This document shows positions 53,485 to 61,992 of a stretch of DNA of 64,000 nucleotides, one piece after another. Position 1 is the first letter of the stretch. Every line of letters begins with the position of its first letter. The DNA is from Kastovskya adunca ATA6-11-RM4 (GTDB lineage: Bacteria > Cyanobacteriota > Cyanobacteriia > Cyanobacteriales > Coleofasciculaceae): assembly GCA_019359445.1 (NCBI GenBank), contig JAHHHJ010000001.1:1-64000 (forward strand), read 5' to 3'. The notes beneath the pieces were generated by a model. That model searched no databases. It was given only the letters and a program-made list of their open reading frames with translations, and was not told where the DNA came from. Made by a program: the position numbers and the translations under genes.

Positions 53485-54396
53485 ATGAGCAATCCCTCCC
53501 TTAGCATTATCATCCCTACCTACAATCGACCTCACTTACTGCCGCGTGCTGTTCAAAGTGCTCTAGCACAAACGGTAGAGGATCTGGAAGTGGTCGTCGT
53601 TGATGATGGCTCGCCAGAACCCGTGAAGTTGCCCGAACACCCTCGGCTCAGGGTGATTCGGCTGCCGGAAAACCGGGGAACCGCCGCCGCTCGTAACGCG
53701 GGAGCCGCATCCGCACGGGGGCGCTGGATTACCTACCTCGACGATGATGACCAACTATTGCCCCACATGGCGGAAGTGTCCCTCGCCGCCCTGGCAAACA
53801 CAACACTGCCAAAACCAGTGGCGGTACTGTCCGCTCTAGAAGTGGTGAATCAGGAGGGCAAAGTCACCCAGACTCGCCGCCCGCCAACTCTCCCACGAGG
53901 CAAGCATTTTTTCCTGGAAGAAATTGAGCCAGGGCAGTCATTTCTCTCCAAGCAGACACTAGTGGTAGAGCGCGAGCTGATTTTAGAAATCGGTGGTTAT
54001 GACGAGTCCTTCAGCTCCCGCGTCCACACCGAGATTTTCTTGCGCCTCAATCCAGTCTGCTCAATCCTGGGTGTGCCAACGGTCACTTACCAACTGATCA
54101 GCCACGAAGGGCCGAGAATCTCGCGCGATCCGTCGCGGCGTCAGGTGAGCTTCCACCAACTGGTACGCAAGCACAAATCCCTCTTCAAAGCGCACCCAAA
54201 GATGTTTGCCGACTTTGTCTACAAACACGCCTTGATGTCCTATGAACTAGGTCAGAAAAGCGCTGCTCTTTCAAGCGTATTGTGGGCGCTGCGAATCCGT
54301 CCCCGTCACATCCTCGGTAAAGTTACTTGGCCCTTAAGGAAAAGCTTGCGTGGCTATGCCATGCAGGTGAGACAAGCACCGTCAAAGAGCAATTAG
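53485..54396 (+). CDS. Glycosyltransferase, GT2 family
   Basis: A 303-residue GT-A protein. Motifs: PSLSIIIPTYNRPHLLPRAV, LEVVVVDDGSPEPVKLPEHP, TAAARNAGAASARGRWITYL and YLDDDDQLLPHM as DxD. The acceptor region has EIGGYDESFSSRVHTEIFLR. The codon composition is more GC-rich than in the neighbouring ATPase gene. It follows the ATPase by 76 bp. Confidence 0.92.
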   Translation: MSNPSLSIIIPTYNRPHLLPRAVQSALAQTVEDLEVVVVDDGSPEPVKLPEHPRLRVIRLPENRGTAAARNAGAASARGRWITYLDDDDQLLPHMAEVSLAALANTTLPKPVAVLSALEVVNQEGKVTQTRRPPTLPRGKHFFLEEIEPGQSFLSKQTLVVERELILEIGGYDESFSSRVHTEIFLRLNPVCSILGVPTVTYQLISHEGPRISRDPSRRQVSFHQLVRKHKSLFKAHPKMFADFVYKHALMSYELGQKSAALSSVLWALRIRPRHILGKVTWPLRKSLRGYAMQVRQAPSKSN

Positions 54397-54458
54397 CGTT
54401 GCTCAAACAACAGCAAATTTCACCTAGTCCCTTTGATTAACGCTTTAAGAGGTTCGAC

Positions 54459-55547
54459 ATGAAAAAAGCTTCCGTGATGTACATCATCAGAGGATATCCT
54501 CAGATTTCTCAGACTTATGTCAAGACAGAACTTGAAGCAATTCATGATGACTACGATGTGACCATCGTTTCTCGAAAGCCATCCAACGTCCCTTATCAAA
54601 ACCACTTTCCCTATCATCATTTGACCAAACAGGATGCGATTCGAGAACTAGTCGAACAGGTGAAACCTGATGTTATCCACACCCACTACTTGAATCAGCT
54701 AGAGTTTGTTGGGTCCTTGGCTGAAAAGATGGGCATACCCTTCACTGTGCGATCGCATTCCTACGATACGATGGCTCTTAGAAAGAAGAACTGGAAAGGT
54801 CGTATCAGAGAAGTCCTCGAACGGAATACGCCTCAGTTCCAGAAGGTAGCGAAAATTAAACAAAACCTTCACTGGGCTAACCACGAGCTTTGTTTGGGCA
54901 TTTTAAGCTTTCCCTTCGCACGGCAGTATATGGAAAAAGCAGGCGTCCGCGCCGACAAGATTATCGACTGCTATCCTGTCGTGAACTACGAACTCTTCCA
55001 TGACCGCTCGCCGAACGGCAACGCCATCATGAATACGGGCGCTGCTATTCCCAAGAAGAAGATGGAAGATTATATCCAGCTCGCTTCGTGGATGCCGGAA
55101 CAGGAATTTAACCTCTACGCTCTCGGCTACGATGTCGATCAGCTCAAAGCTCTAAACGAAGCCAAGGGGAATCCCGTAAACATCATTCTGCCCGTAGAGC
55201 CGAACCAGATGCGTCCGGAATACAAAAAGCATCAGTGGCTCGTCTATACGGCAGCCTTTGACTTGGCAACAGTGGGTTGGCCGATGGCAGTGGCGGAAGC
55301 CCAAGCTGCAGGCGTCGGTGTGTGTGTACCGAGGATTCGTCCGGATCTCCAAGAGTACGTCGGGGAAGGAGGATTTCTCTACGATTCAATCGAAGAGGTA
55401 CGAGAAATCATCGCTAAGCCAGTCCCGGAAGAGATACGAGAAGCAGGATTCTTGCAGGCGAAGAAGTCAGGTATCCAGGAACACAAACATTTACTCACTG
55501 AGCTTTGGGACAAAGCAGCAGGGCGTCAGTTATCTAGTGTCGCTTAA
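54459..55547 (+). CDS. Glycosyltransferase, GT4-like (GT-B)
   Basis: A 362-residue GT-B type protein. It begins SVMYIIRGYPQISQTYVKTE, and VKPDVIHTHYLNQLEFVGSL with FTVRSHSYDTMALRK is typical of the N-terminal acceptor domain. The C-terminal domain has AIPKKKMEDYIQLASWMPEQ and WPMAVAEAQAAGVGVCVPRI, the latter the E-X-Q-A-x-G nucleotide-sugar signature in variant form. It ends the cluster on this strand. AAGAGG precedes the ATG by 8 bp. A diverged palindromic repeat (55581-55611) lies just past the stop. Confidence 0.85.
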   Translation: MKKASVMYIIRGYPQISQTYVKTELEAIHDDYDVTIVSRKPSNVPYQNHFPYHHLTKQDAIRELVEQVKPDVIHTHYLNQLEFVGSLAEKMGIPFTVRSHSYDTMALRKKNWKGRIREVLERNTPQFQKVAKIKQNLHWANHELCLGILSFPFARQYMEKAGVRADKIIDCYPVVNYELFHDRSPNGNAIMNTGAAIPKKKMEDYIQLASWMPEQEFNLYALGYDVDQLKALNEAKGNPVNIILPVEPNQMRPEYKKHQWLVYTAAFDLATVGWPMAVAEAQAAGVGVCVPRIRPDLQEYVGEGGFLYDSIEEVREIIAKPVPEEIREAGFLQAKKSGIQEHKHLLTELWDKAAGRQLSSVA

Positions 55548-55580
55548 GCGCTTTCTGAGAAAATAATACCCAGAAGGCGA

Positions 55581-55611
55581 GATCCCCGGCGGCTTTAAGA
55601 AGTTGGGGATC
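55581..55611. repeat. Diverged copy of the GATCCCC palindromic repeat
   Basis: The 31-bp segment starts GATCCCCGGCGGCTTTAAGA and ends AGTTGGGGATC. It has the same length as 24607-24637; the right arm is nearly identical, the left arm changed at several positions so that pairing is partial. It lies 34 bp past the last glycosyltransferase stop, where it may act as a 3'-end hairpin. Confidence 0.7.
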
Positions 55612-55896
55612 TGAAGCGCTAACATCTCACAATCTTTCTCAACATCAAGATTAAATTAACAAGTTTTATTAAAAATTAGCATCAAAAGATAAAATTTGTG
55701 CTGAGTTAAAGAAACTCAAAAACTCAATCCTCCCTAATTGTGAGAGTGATTTTAAATAACTATTAAGTAAGCTCCGAGTTTGGAGATGCAAAAATCTTTG
55801 GCAAGTACCCGTAGTTGAGAGTACATGGGCTTCATCGCCAAAAATCTAAAACTAGTCTTACTGATTGAGCGCTGGCTAGGGCTATTCCCCCAGCCT

Positions 55897-57252
55897 CTAT
55901 TTTATAAGGGGCAGCAAAATCTCAAACTCTGTTCCTTGCCCCGGCTGAGAATTCATAATCAGTCTGCCTTTATGCTTTTGAGTAACAATTTGATGACTAA
56001 TTGCCAAACCTAAGCCTGTTCCTTTGCCAACGGGTTTAGTAGTGAAGAATGTTTCAAAGATACGCTCTTGAACTGAAGGTGGTATACCCATCCCATTGTC
56101 GGTAATTCGTATAGACGCCCATTTAGAGCCGTCAACGTCTAATAGAGCAGTAGTTAGGGTAATTGTAGGTGAGGAAAGTTTGTCTGGCTCCAACAGTCCA
56201 GTTCCAGATTCAAGACCTTGGAGATTAAACCCTTCCAACGCATCGATAGCATTACTAATAACATTCATAAATACCTGACTGATCTGACCAGAGTAGCAAG
56301 GAATTTCTGGCAGATCTCCATAATTTTTGATAACTTTAATTTCTGCTTTGAGGCGATTATTTAAAATCAATAATGTGCTTTCAATACACTCATGCAAGTC
56401 AGAAAGCTCCATTTTATTCTCATCTAAGTGAGAAAAATTTTGTAACCCTTTAATAATCTGAGTGAGTCGTCCAGACGCAACCTTCATACTTAGCAAAATT
56501 TTCGGCAGGTCTTCTAAAATAAAGTCTAACTCTGCTTCTGATTTCAGCTCCTCAATTATTTCAGAGACTTGAGGAAACTCAACTTCATACTCTCTCAAAA
56601 TCTGCATCAGCATCTGGCAGTAGCTGGAGAGAAACTTAAAATTACCCGTGATACAGTTAACCGGATTTTTGATTTCATGGGCAATCTCCGCCACCATTTT
56701 GCCCAAACTCACCATTTTTTCCGATTGGATCATCTGGGCTAAGGATTGTTCATGCAGTAGCTGGGTTGTGAGTTCGTGAATTTGAGATTGAGCAACTAGT
56801 AATTGGTGGGAGTCTAGTAATTTATAAACCCCTGGCTCGGTTTCTACGACGATCGGTTCATAGATTAGCTCTGCTGTACGCTGTAATGACCAACGTGCCG
56901 CTTCTACAATCAATGTGTCTGTTTTCAGTATTGAAACTTCTGTATTGGTAAAGCGATACAAAGAGGCGAGGGAACGCTTGAGAAACAGTTCTAGTCCGTA
57001 AGGACGGCTCATCTGTTCTAAAAAGCGTCGCCGCGAAATCATTCCTAGAAACTTCCCCTGGTGTGTCAAGATTGCGCCGGGTAGTAGGGGGTTTTCTTGA
57101 AAAGTTTGAGCGACGTCCTTGCCTAGGCAAGAAGATTCTATTTGAAAATCATGTAGTGATAGTTCTTGAAGTGTTGATTTTAAATTTAGCTTTGGCATCT
57201 CGGTGAAAGATGTTACTGATAACACGGGATAATGAGCCTGTAGAACAATCAT
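55897..57252 (-). CDS. CBS-like histidine kinase (intact paralog)
   Basis: A 451-residue kinase similar along its length to the gene at 44309-45706. The CBS-like N terminus has NPLLPGAILTHQGKFLGMIS and YEPIVVETEPGVYKLLDSHQ. H box: SLGKMVAEIAHEIKNPVNCI with His192. N box: QVFMNVISNAIDALEG. G1: RITDNGMGIPP. F box and G2: FETFFTTKPVGKGTGLGLAI, fully conserved. It should be an active, soluble kinase. No response regulator is adjacent. The gene faces the glycan cluster from its right side, while its degenerate relative does so from the left, both on the minus strand. Start is ATG 57252. Confidence 0.92.
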   Translation of the reverse strand: MIVLQAHYPVLSVTSFTEMPKLNLKSTLQELSLHDFQIESSCLGKDVAQTFQENPLLPGAILTHQGKFLGMISRRRFLEQMSRPYGLELFLKRSLASLYRFTNTEVSILKTDTLIVEAARWSLQRTAELIYEPIVVETEPGVYKLLDSHQLLVAQSQIHELTTQLLHEQSLAQMIQSEKMVSLGKMVAEIAHEIKNPVNCITGNFKFLSSYCQMLMQILREYEVEFPQVSEIIEELKSEAELDFILEDLPKILLSMKVASGRLTQIIKGLQNFSHLDENKMELSDLHECIESTLLILNNRLKAEIKVIKNYGDLPEIPCYSGQISQVFMNVISNAIDALEGFNLQGLESGTGLLEPDKLSSPTITLTTALLDVDGSKWASIRITDNGMGIPPSVQERIFETFFTTKPVGKGTGLGLAISHQIVTQKHKGRLIMNSQPGQGTEFEILLPLIK

Positions 57253-58109
57253 AATGACACTGTATTAATACTGGTTATTTGTAATAAAAGGCAAATTTTA
57301 ATTTAACATCACCTAAATAGAACGATGTAAATAATTAAAGGTTTGTAGTCAGCGTTAAATTCTTCAAAATCTGGCTACAACTCTGACCAAAAGCCTATTT
57401 AAAGAACTTTACATAATAATACAAAGTTTGATTTATTCTCGCCTACTTACTTACACAAAATTTATCAATCAAGGGCATGGCATTGCTATTCCCCTACGAG
57501 AAAATCAACGTTTTTATATTTCTTTTGTATAAATCCTGCTAATACCCTATTGTGCTAAGTATAGCAATCTCAATAAAATACTTTTGTCAAGTTTTAATTA
57601 AGATTAGTTAAATAAGACTTTAAATTCAAATTAAAATTTGAGGAATAAAATTCTGTGATCGCTTCATTTCAAAAACCCTAGCCTTTATCGCCAAACATCA
57701 AATGGACAATCTGCCTAAAACATAAAAACTTGCAAATAATTCTTGAGTTCTCAATTTTAAAGTAGTTAGAAGTGAGAGTTTTTTAGTAAAAACAACGGTT
57801 GAAAACTATGCCAATTTGAGTAAATAAATCTTCAAGACTTAAATCCTGATTATTTTTTGACGAGTTGTAGAGATGCGTTAGCGTAGGAACACTCTTGCTG
57901 CTCATCTACGAGAAGGGTTAATGAGTTGCCCGGTGCCTCAAAAAACAGTTTGGCAACAACTCAGCCCTTCGCTCGTCATGTCTCAATAGCGATCGCGTAA
58001 CTCACTCTTGCTTTCCGCAGGAATCAAAAAATAGTAAGATCAGTAACTTTCGGTAAAATATCGCTGACGGCACGATCATTTTGGTAAATCTCGTTGCATC
58101 GCCAACTGC
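57253..58109. other. Long AT-rich intergenic region
   Basis: About 860 bp without a gene. The first 550 bp is strongly AT-rich. A degenerate palindrome, GGGCATGGCATTGC...CCCCTACG (57473-57498), resembles a dispersed cyanobacterial repeat. GTAGAGATGCG near 57868 may be another repeat fragment. The last 150 bp is the leader of the DUF318 permease; no Zur-type TGATAATNATTATCA palindrome was seen. Confidence 0.5.
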
Positions 58110-59156
58110 ATGAATCAGCTAAACAACGGCTTCACCCTTTTTTTGAGTTTACTTGTTGAAGCAATCCCTTTTTTGCTGCTGGGGGTTTTGCTCTCCGGCG
58201 TGCTGCTTTTGTTTGTCGATGAGCGGCAATTGATTGCGGCAATGCCGCGCAACCCGTTCTTGGGCGCTTTATTTGGAGGGTGTGGAGGCTTTCTGTTTCC
58301 GGTGTGCGAGTGTGGCAATGTGCCAGTGGCGCGGCGGTTGTTGATTCAGGGCGCACCCGCCCCAGTGGCGATCGGATTTTTGCTTGCCGCCCCAACGATT
58401 AACCCCGTGGTTATTTGGGCTACCTGGGTAGCGTTTCGAGACCAGCCGGAAATCGTGTTACTGCGAGTTGTGTTTTCTCTAGGGATTGCCACGATCATTG
58501 GTTGGGTATTCAGTGCCCAGGTAGATATACGTCCGCTGCTGCAAAAGGGAGTGGCACGCTCAATGCCAACGACAGAAGGCAGGGGTAGAGACAGTCGTAG
58601 GCAATCTAGTTTCTCTAGCAGCATCGACGACACCCCTACACTTTTACAATCGGGTTCCTTCTTGCTGGGTGAGCCAGGAGCCCCTATACGACTGGATACA
58701 ACGGTGCTTCAGGGAAATTTGGCCGCCGCTACTGCCAGAAAACCCCTCAATGACCGACTGCGGTTATTGCTAGAGAATACCGTGCAGGAGTTGCGAGAGT
58801 TGGGCGGTATTTTGGTTTTAGGAAGTGCGATCGCTGCAACGATTCAAGTCGCTGTCCCGCGTGAAGTCATCCTCAACTTAGGGCAAAGTCCAATTACCTC
58901 AATTTTGGCAATGATGCTGCTGGCATCGATTGTATCGATTTGTTCCACCGTTGACGCCTTTTTTGCCCTTGCCTTTGCCTCAACCTTTACCAGCGGAGCG
59001 TTACTCGCTTTTTTAGTCTTTGGCCCTATGGTTGACTTGAAAGCAATCGGCTTAATGATGTCAGTGTTTCGTGGCAGAGCCATTGTTTATATCTTTGCTT
59101 TAGCTGCACAATTAGTATTTTTATTGACACTGTTCGTCAATTTTTACCTTAGTTAG
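58110..59156 (+). CDS. DUF318/ArsP-type permease
   Basis: A 348-residue membrane protein of the permease family that includes YraQ, Bacillus YcgR and ArsP. About eight to nine helices are visible. The N-terminal half has LLVEAIPFLLLGVLLSGVLL and the conserved FPVCECGNVPVARRL with a CxC pair in a membrane re-entrant position, then GFLLAAPTINPVVIWAT. A ~70-residue polar linker (about 155-220) separates this from the second half: ILVLGSAIAATIQVAVPREV, SICSTVDAFFALAFASTFTS, LVFGPMVDLKAIGLMM. It is followed 14 bp later by the TIGR03943 gene, its usual partner. Metal or metalloid export is a family-based guess. Confidence 0.9.
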   Translation: MNQLNNGFTLFLSLLVEAIPFLLLGVLLSGVLLLFVDERQLIAAMPRNPFLGALFGGCGGFLFPVCECGNVPVARRLLIQGAPAPVAIGFLLAAPTINPVVIWATWVAFRDQPEIVLLRVVFSLGIATIIGWVFSAQVDIRPLLQKGVARSMPTTEGRGRDSRRQSSFSSSIDDTPTLLQSGSFLLGEPGAPIRLDTTVLQGNLAAATARKPLNDRLRLLLENTVQELRELGGILVLGSAIAATIQVAVPREVILNLGQSPITSILAMMLLASIVSICSTVDAFFALAFASTFTSGALLAFLVFGPMVDLKAIGLMMSVFRGRAIVYIFALAAQLVFLLTLFVNFYLS

Positions 59157-59170
59157 TCATCGGTTGATAA

Positions 59171-59974
59171 GTGCTTGCGGTTATGGGTTCAAGAAAAAAA
59201 TTCCAGTTCAAACTTCAGAACTTCTTACTGCCTCTAGTAGAGGTGATGGCTCTCGGTACCTGGGGTGTTTTGCTCCTGAAATACTGGCTGACGGGTCAAC
59301 TAAACCTACTGATTCACCCGAATTACTTTGGGTTGGCGATCGCTACAGGCTTCTTCTTGCTAATTGTCTCCATACTCAGAACTGCCCAACTGCTGTGGGC
59401 GCGGCGTCAACGACAGTTGGGAAAAATCCCCGCCGTACCTGTCGCGCCACACATTACATTGTTTCCTCCCGGTTGGAGTAGTCTTTTGCTCCTCGCCGCT
59501 GCCATTGCCGGACTGATCGTAACGCCCACTGTGTTTGCCAGCGATACGGCTATTCAACGGGGAATTACCGACTCCGTGATGTTAACGCGGACACAACCCC
59601 AATCATTTCGGAGTGTCAGCCGTCCCGAAGAACGGAATCTGGTTGAGTGGATACGCACCCTCGGTGTTTATCCAGAACCAGACGCCTACGTCGGTCAGAA
59701 AGTAAACGTGCAGGGGTTCGTCGTGCATACAGGGGAACTGCCGTCGCAGTATTTCCTGATTTCCCGCTTTGTAATTACCTGCTGTGCGGCAGATGCTTAT
59801 CCTGTGGGATTACCCGTGAAGTTGACGACAAACCGCAACGCCTATCCACCGGATACGTGGTTAGAGGTGGAAGGTCAGATGATTACAGAAACCTTGGCAG
59901 GAAGGCGTCAACTGACGATTGAAGCAAGTTCCCTCGAGAAAATTGAGAAACCCGCCGATCCTTATTTTTATTAA
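59171..59974 (+). CDS. TIGR03943 (YcgQ-like) permease-associated protein
   Basis: A 267-residue membrane protein. Helices lie near residues 20-40, 48-70 and 98-120. The extracytoplasmic C-terminal domain has VYPEPDAYVGQKVNVQGFVV, FLISRFVITCCAADAYPVG with the family's paired Cys residues, and WLEVEGQMITETLAGRRQLT. Family members stand directly downstream of DUF318 permeases, as here; in Bacillus the pair is a Zur-controlled operon. The start is GTG at 59171 or ATG at 59183. Function is not established, though the Cys pair could bind metal. Confidence 0.9.
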   Translation: MLAVMGSRKKFQFKLQNFLLPLVEVMALGTWGVLLLKYWLTGQLNLLIHPNYFGLAIATGFFLLIVSILRTAQLLWARRQRQLGKIPAVPVAPHITLFPPGWSSLLLLAAAIAGLIVTPTVFASDTAIQRGITDSVMLTRTQPQSFRSVSRPEERNLVEWIRTLGVYPEPDAYVGQKVNVQGFVVHTGELPSQYFLISRFVITCCAADAYPVGLPVKLTTNRNAYPPDTWLEVEGQMITETLAGRRQLTIEASSLEKIEKPADPYFY

Positions 59975-60116
59975 GGATGGGAAATTAGGGATTGAATATT
60001 GCCGATCGCCATCTCTAATATAAGCAGCAAGCAAGTTATTAGCGGCATGGGCAGAGCTGACTATTTACAAAAATCGCAGCTGATAGCTAACACCACCGAA
60101 GGCTGACAGCGAAGTT

Positions 60117-61628
60117 ATGAAAAACGCAAAACTCAAACTGAAAAACGTTCTGCAACCGCTTGACCAAGTCGCGTTGGCATTGATAGTAGTGCTGAGCGTA
60201 GTGACGGGACTGTTGTTGTGGAATGGCGATCGCTCCGGCCCACGGGTACGCAATTTTAGCTGGCAGGATCAACGAATTGGAGCGGAAGATACAGCGTTTA
60301 CGCTCACCTTTAGCCGCCCGATGGATCAACAGAGTGTAGAAGAAAATTTAGAAATTACACCGTCTTTACCCGGCAAAATTAGCTGGGCCGGACGCAAAAT
60401 GGCTTATACCCTAACAGAGCCTGCCCCCTATGGTACACAGTACCAGATGCAAATCAAGGGAGCAGAAGATGCGTTTAAAAGTGAAAACGGTCAAGGGACG
60501 GAAATTCAAGCCTATGAGGGACTATTTCGCACGCGCGATCGCGCCTTTGCCTATATCGGCGTTCGGGGCCAAGAGCAGGGGCGATTAATCCTCTACAACC
60601 TGACACAACAGAAAAAGTTGATTCTCACCCCGGCTGACTTGGTGGTGACAGACTTTAAACATTACCCGAATGGAGAGCAGATTTTATTTGCTGCCAATGA
60701 CAAAGCTAGCCAAAGCCAGAATCTGCTAGCCGAACAACTCTATACCGTAACTACAGGGCTTCCTGGTAAAGACGAAACATCCCCAGAACCCGCCGGAAAA
60801 ATCGACCGAGTTTTGGATAGTAAGGATTACCAAAATCTCGAATTTGATTTATCGGCAGATGGGCAAACTATTGTGGTGCAGCGGGTGAATCGACGCAACC
60901 CGGCGGAATTTGGGCTATGGGTTGTGCAAGGCGACGAGAAGCCACGACCTTTGGGAACCCAAGGGGGCGACTTTGTGCTTACACCAGATAGCCAATCTTT
61001 AGCGATCGCCCAAGGACAAGGGGTAGCAATCTTACCCTTGACCACCACCGCCGCCAAAGACCCGTTGGACTTTTTGCCCAAGTTTGGCATGGTGTTGAAT
61101 TTTTCCAGGGATGGAAGCGCCGCCGCGATGGTGAAGTTTAATACCGACTACACGCGATCGCTATTTTTGGTCACTAACCAGGGCGTTCAACAGGAACTAT
61201 TACGCACTACGGGTTCCATTCTCGACTGCAAGTTTACCCCCTACAAAGAAACGCTGTACTGTCTACTGACCCAACTAGTAGAAGGGGAAGAATATCGCGA
61301 AGACCCCTTCGTCGCCGCGATTGACCTGAAGCCAGAAGCAAACAAACCGCAAGAAAACAACAGCCCCCTTGTCCAACCGCTGCTAGTCTTGCCAGAACAG
61401 CGGGATATTCAGATTAGCTTATCCCCCGATGGATTAGGGCTTTTGTTCGATCAAATCGTCACCGCTGGGGATAGTTTGACGACAGGTTTAAGAACAAATG
61501 AAGGGTTAGCGATCGCCGATGCTTTGCTTTGGCTACTCCCCTTACCCGACATGGAAGCCACTGACGAAGTGCCACAACTACAACCCGATCAGTTATTACC
61601 CGGCTTTCGTCCCCGTTGGTTACCGTAA
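60117..61628 (+). CDS. Membrane-anchored Ig-like/beta-propeller protein
   Basis: A 503-residue protein with one N-terminal membrane helix (VALALIVVLSVVTGLLLW, about 18-35). A bacterial Ig-like domain follows (about 45-140: AEDTAFTLTFSRPMDQQSVE, ENLEITPSLPGKISW). The rest has repeated beta strands typical of a WD/TolB-like propeller: FAYIGVRGQEQGRLILYNLT, FDLSADGQTIVVQRVN, GDFVLTPDSQSLAIAQGQGV. Function is unknown. The ATG at 60117 has no strong ribosome site; the 142-bp spacer upstream includes HIP1-like CGATCGC. Confidence 0.8.
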   Translation: MKNAKLKLKNVLQPLDQVALALIVVLSVVTGLLLWNGDRSGPRVRNFSWQDQRIGAEDTAFTLTFSRPMDQQSVEENLEITPSLPGKISWAGRKMAYTLTEPAPYGTQYQMQIKGAEDAFKSENGQGTEIQAYEGLFRTRDRAFAYIGVRGQEQGRLILYNLTQQKKLILTPADLVVTDFKHYPNGEQILFAANDKASQSQNLLAEQLYTVTTGLPGKDETSPEPAGKIDRVLDSKDYQNLEFDLSADGQTIVVQRVNRRNPAEFGLWVVQGDEKPRPLGTQGGDFVLTPDSQSLAIAQGQGVAILPLTTTAAKDPLDFLPKFGMVLNFSRDGSAAAMVKFNTDYTRSLFLVTNQGVQQELLRTTGSILDCKFTPYKETLYCLLTQLVEGEEYREDPFVAAIDLKPEANKPQENNSPLVQPLLVLPEQRDIQISLSPDGLGLLFDQIVTAGDSLTTGLRTNEGLAIADALLWLLPLPDMEATDEVPQLQPDQLLPGFRPRWLP

Positions 61629-61992
61629 TGGCGATCGATGAGGCGATCGCTTACTAGAGAGTTGTTCCCGACTTCCCCTGCAACTCAATGAGGATGACAG
61701 GCACTACACTTTACTGACAAAAATCTAGGTAAACTTGAGGCAATAGTTGCGAAAACTTGAGTAGGGGCTGGCGATCAAAAGCCAGTCACAACAACGCATG
61801 AGGTTTTTCAAAACCTACTGGATTTCTCAAAACCCTAGCGACTCAACACTCCTCGCCACTTAACCACACTGCCCTATTGGGGTTGCATCTTCTACCGAGT
61901 CCGGCTAATAACTGCATTTACAAATTTATATTCTTTCACTATATCTACAGGGATTAGATCGGACGTAACATCACCCTGTCCAAAGGGTCTCC
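61629..61992. other. Intergenic region before the large pentapeptide gene
   Basis: About 360 bp with no gene. GGCTGGC...GCCAGTC near 61766-61787 is a small hairpin. ACCCTGTCCAAAGGGT at about 61971-61986, directly before the ATG, could fold and mask the AAAGGG ribosome site. No repeat or RNA recognised otherwise. Confidence 0.5.

Noticed and set aside
33465-57456. GCCTACTTACTTACAC present at 33465-33480 and 57441-57456
   Set aside because: A single shared 16-mer in 64 kb is roughly what chance allows; flanks do not extend the match clearly.
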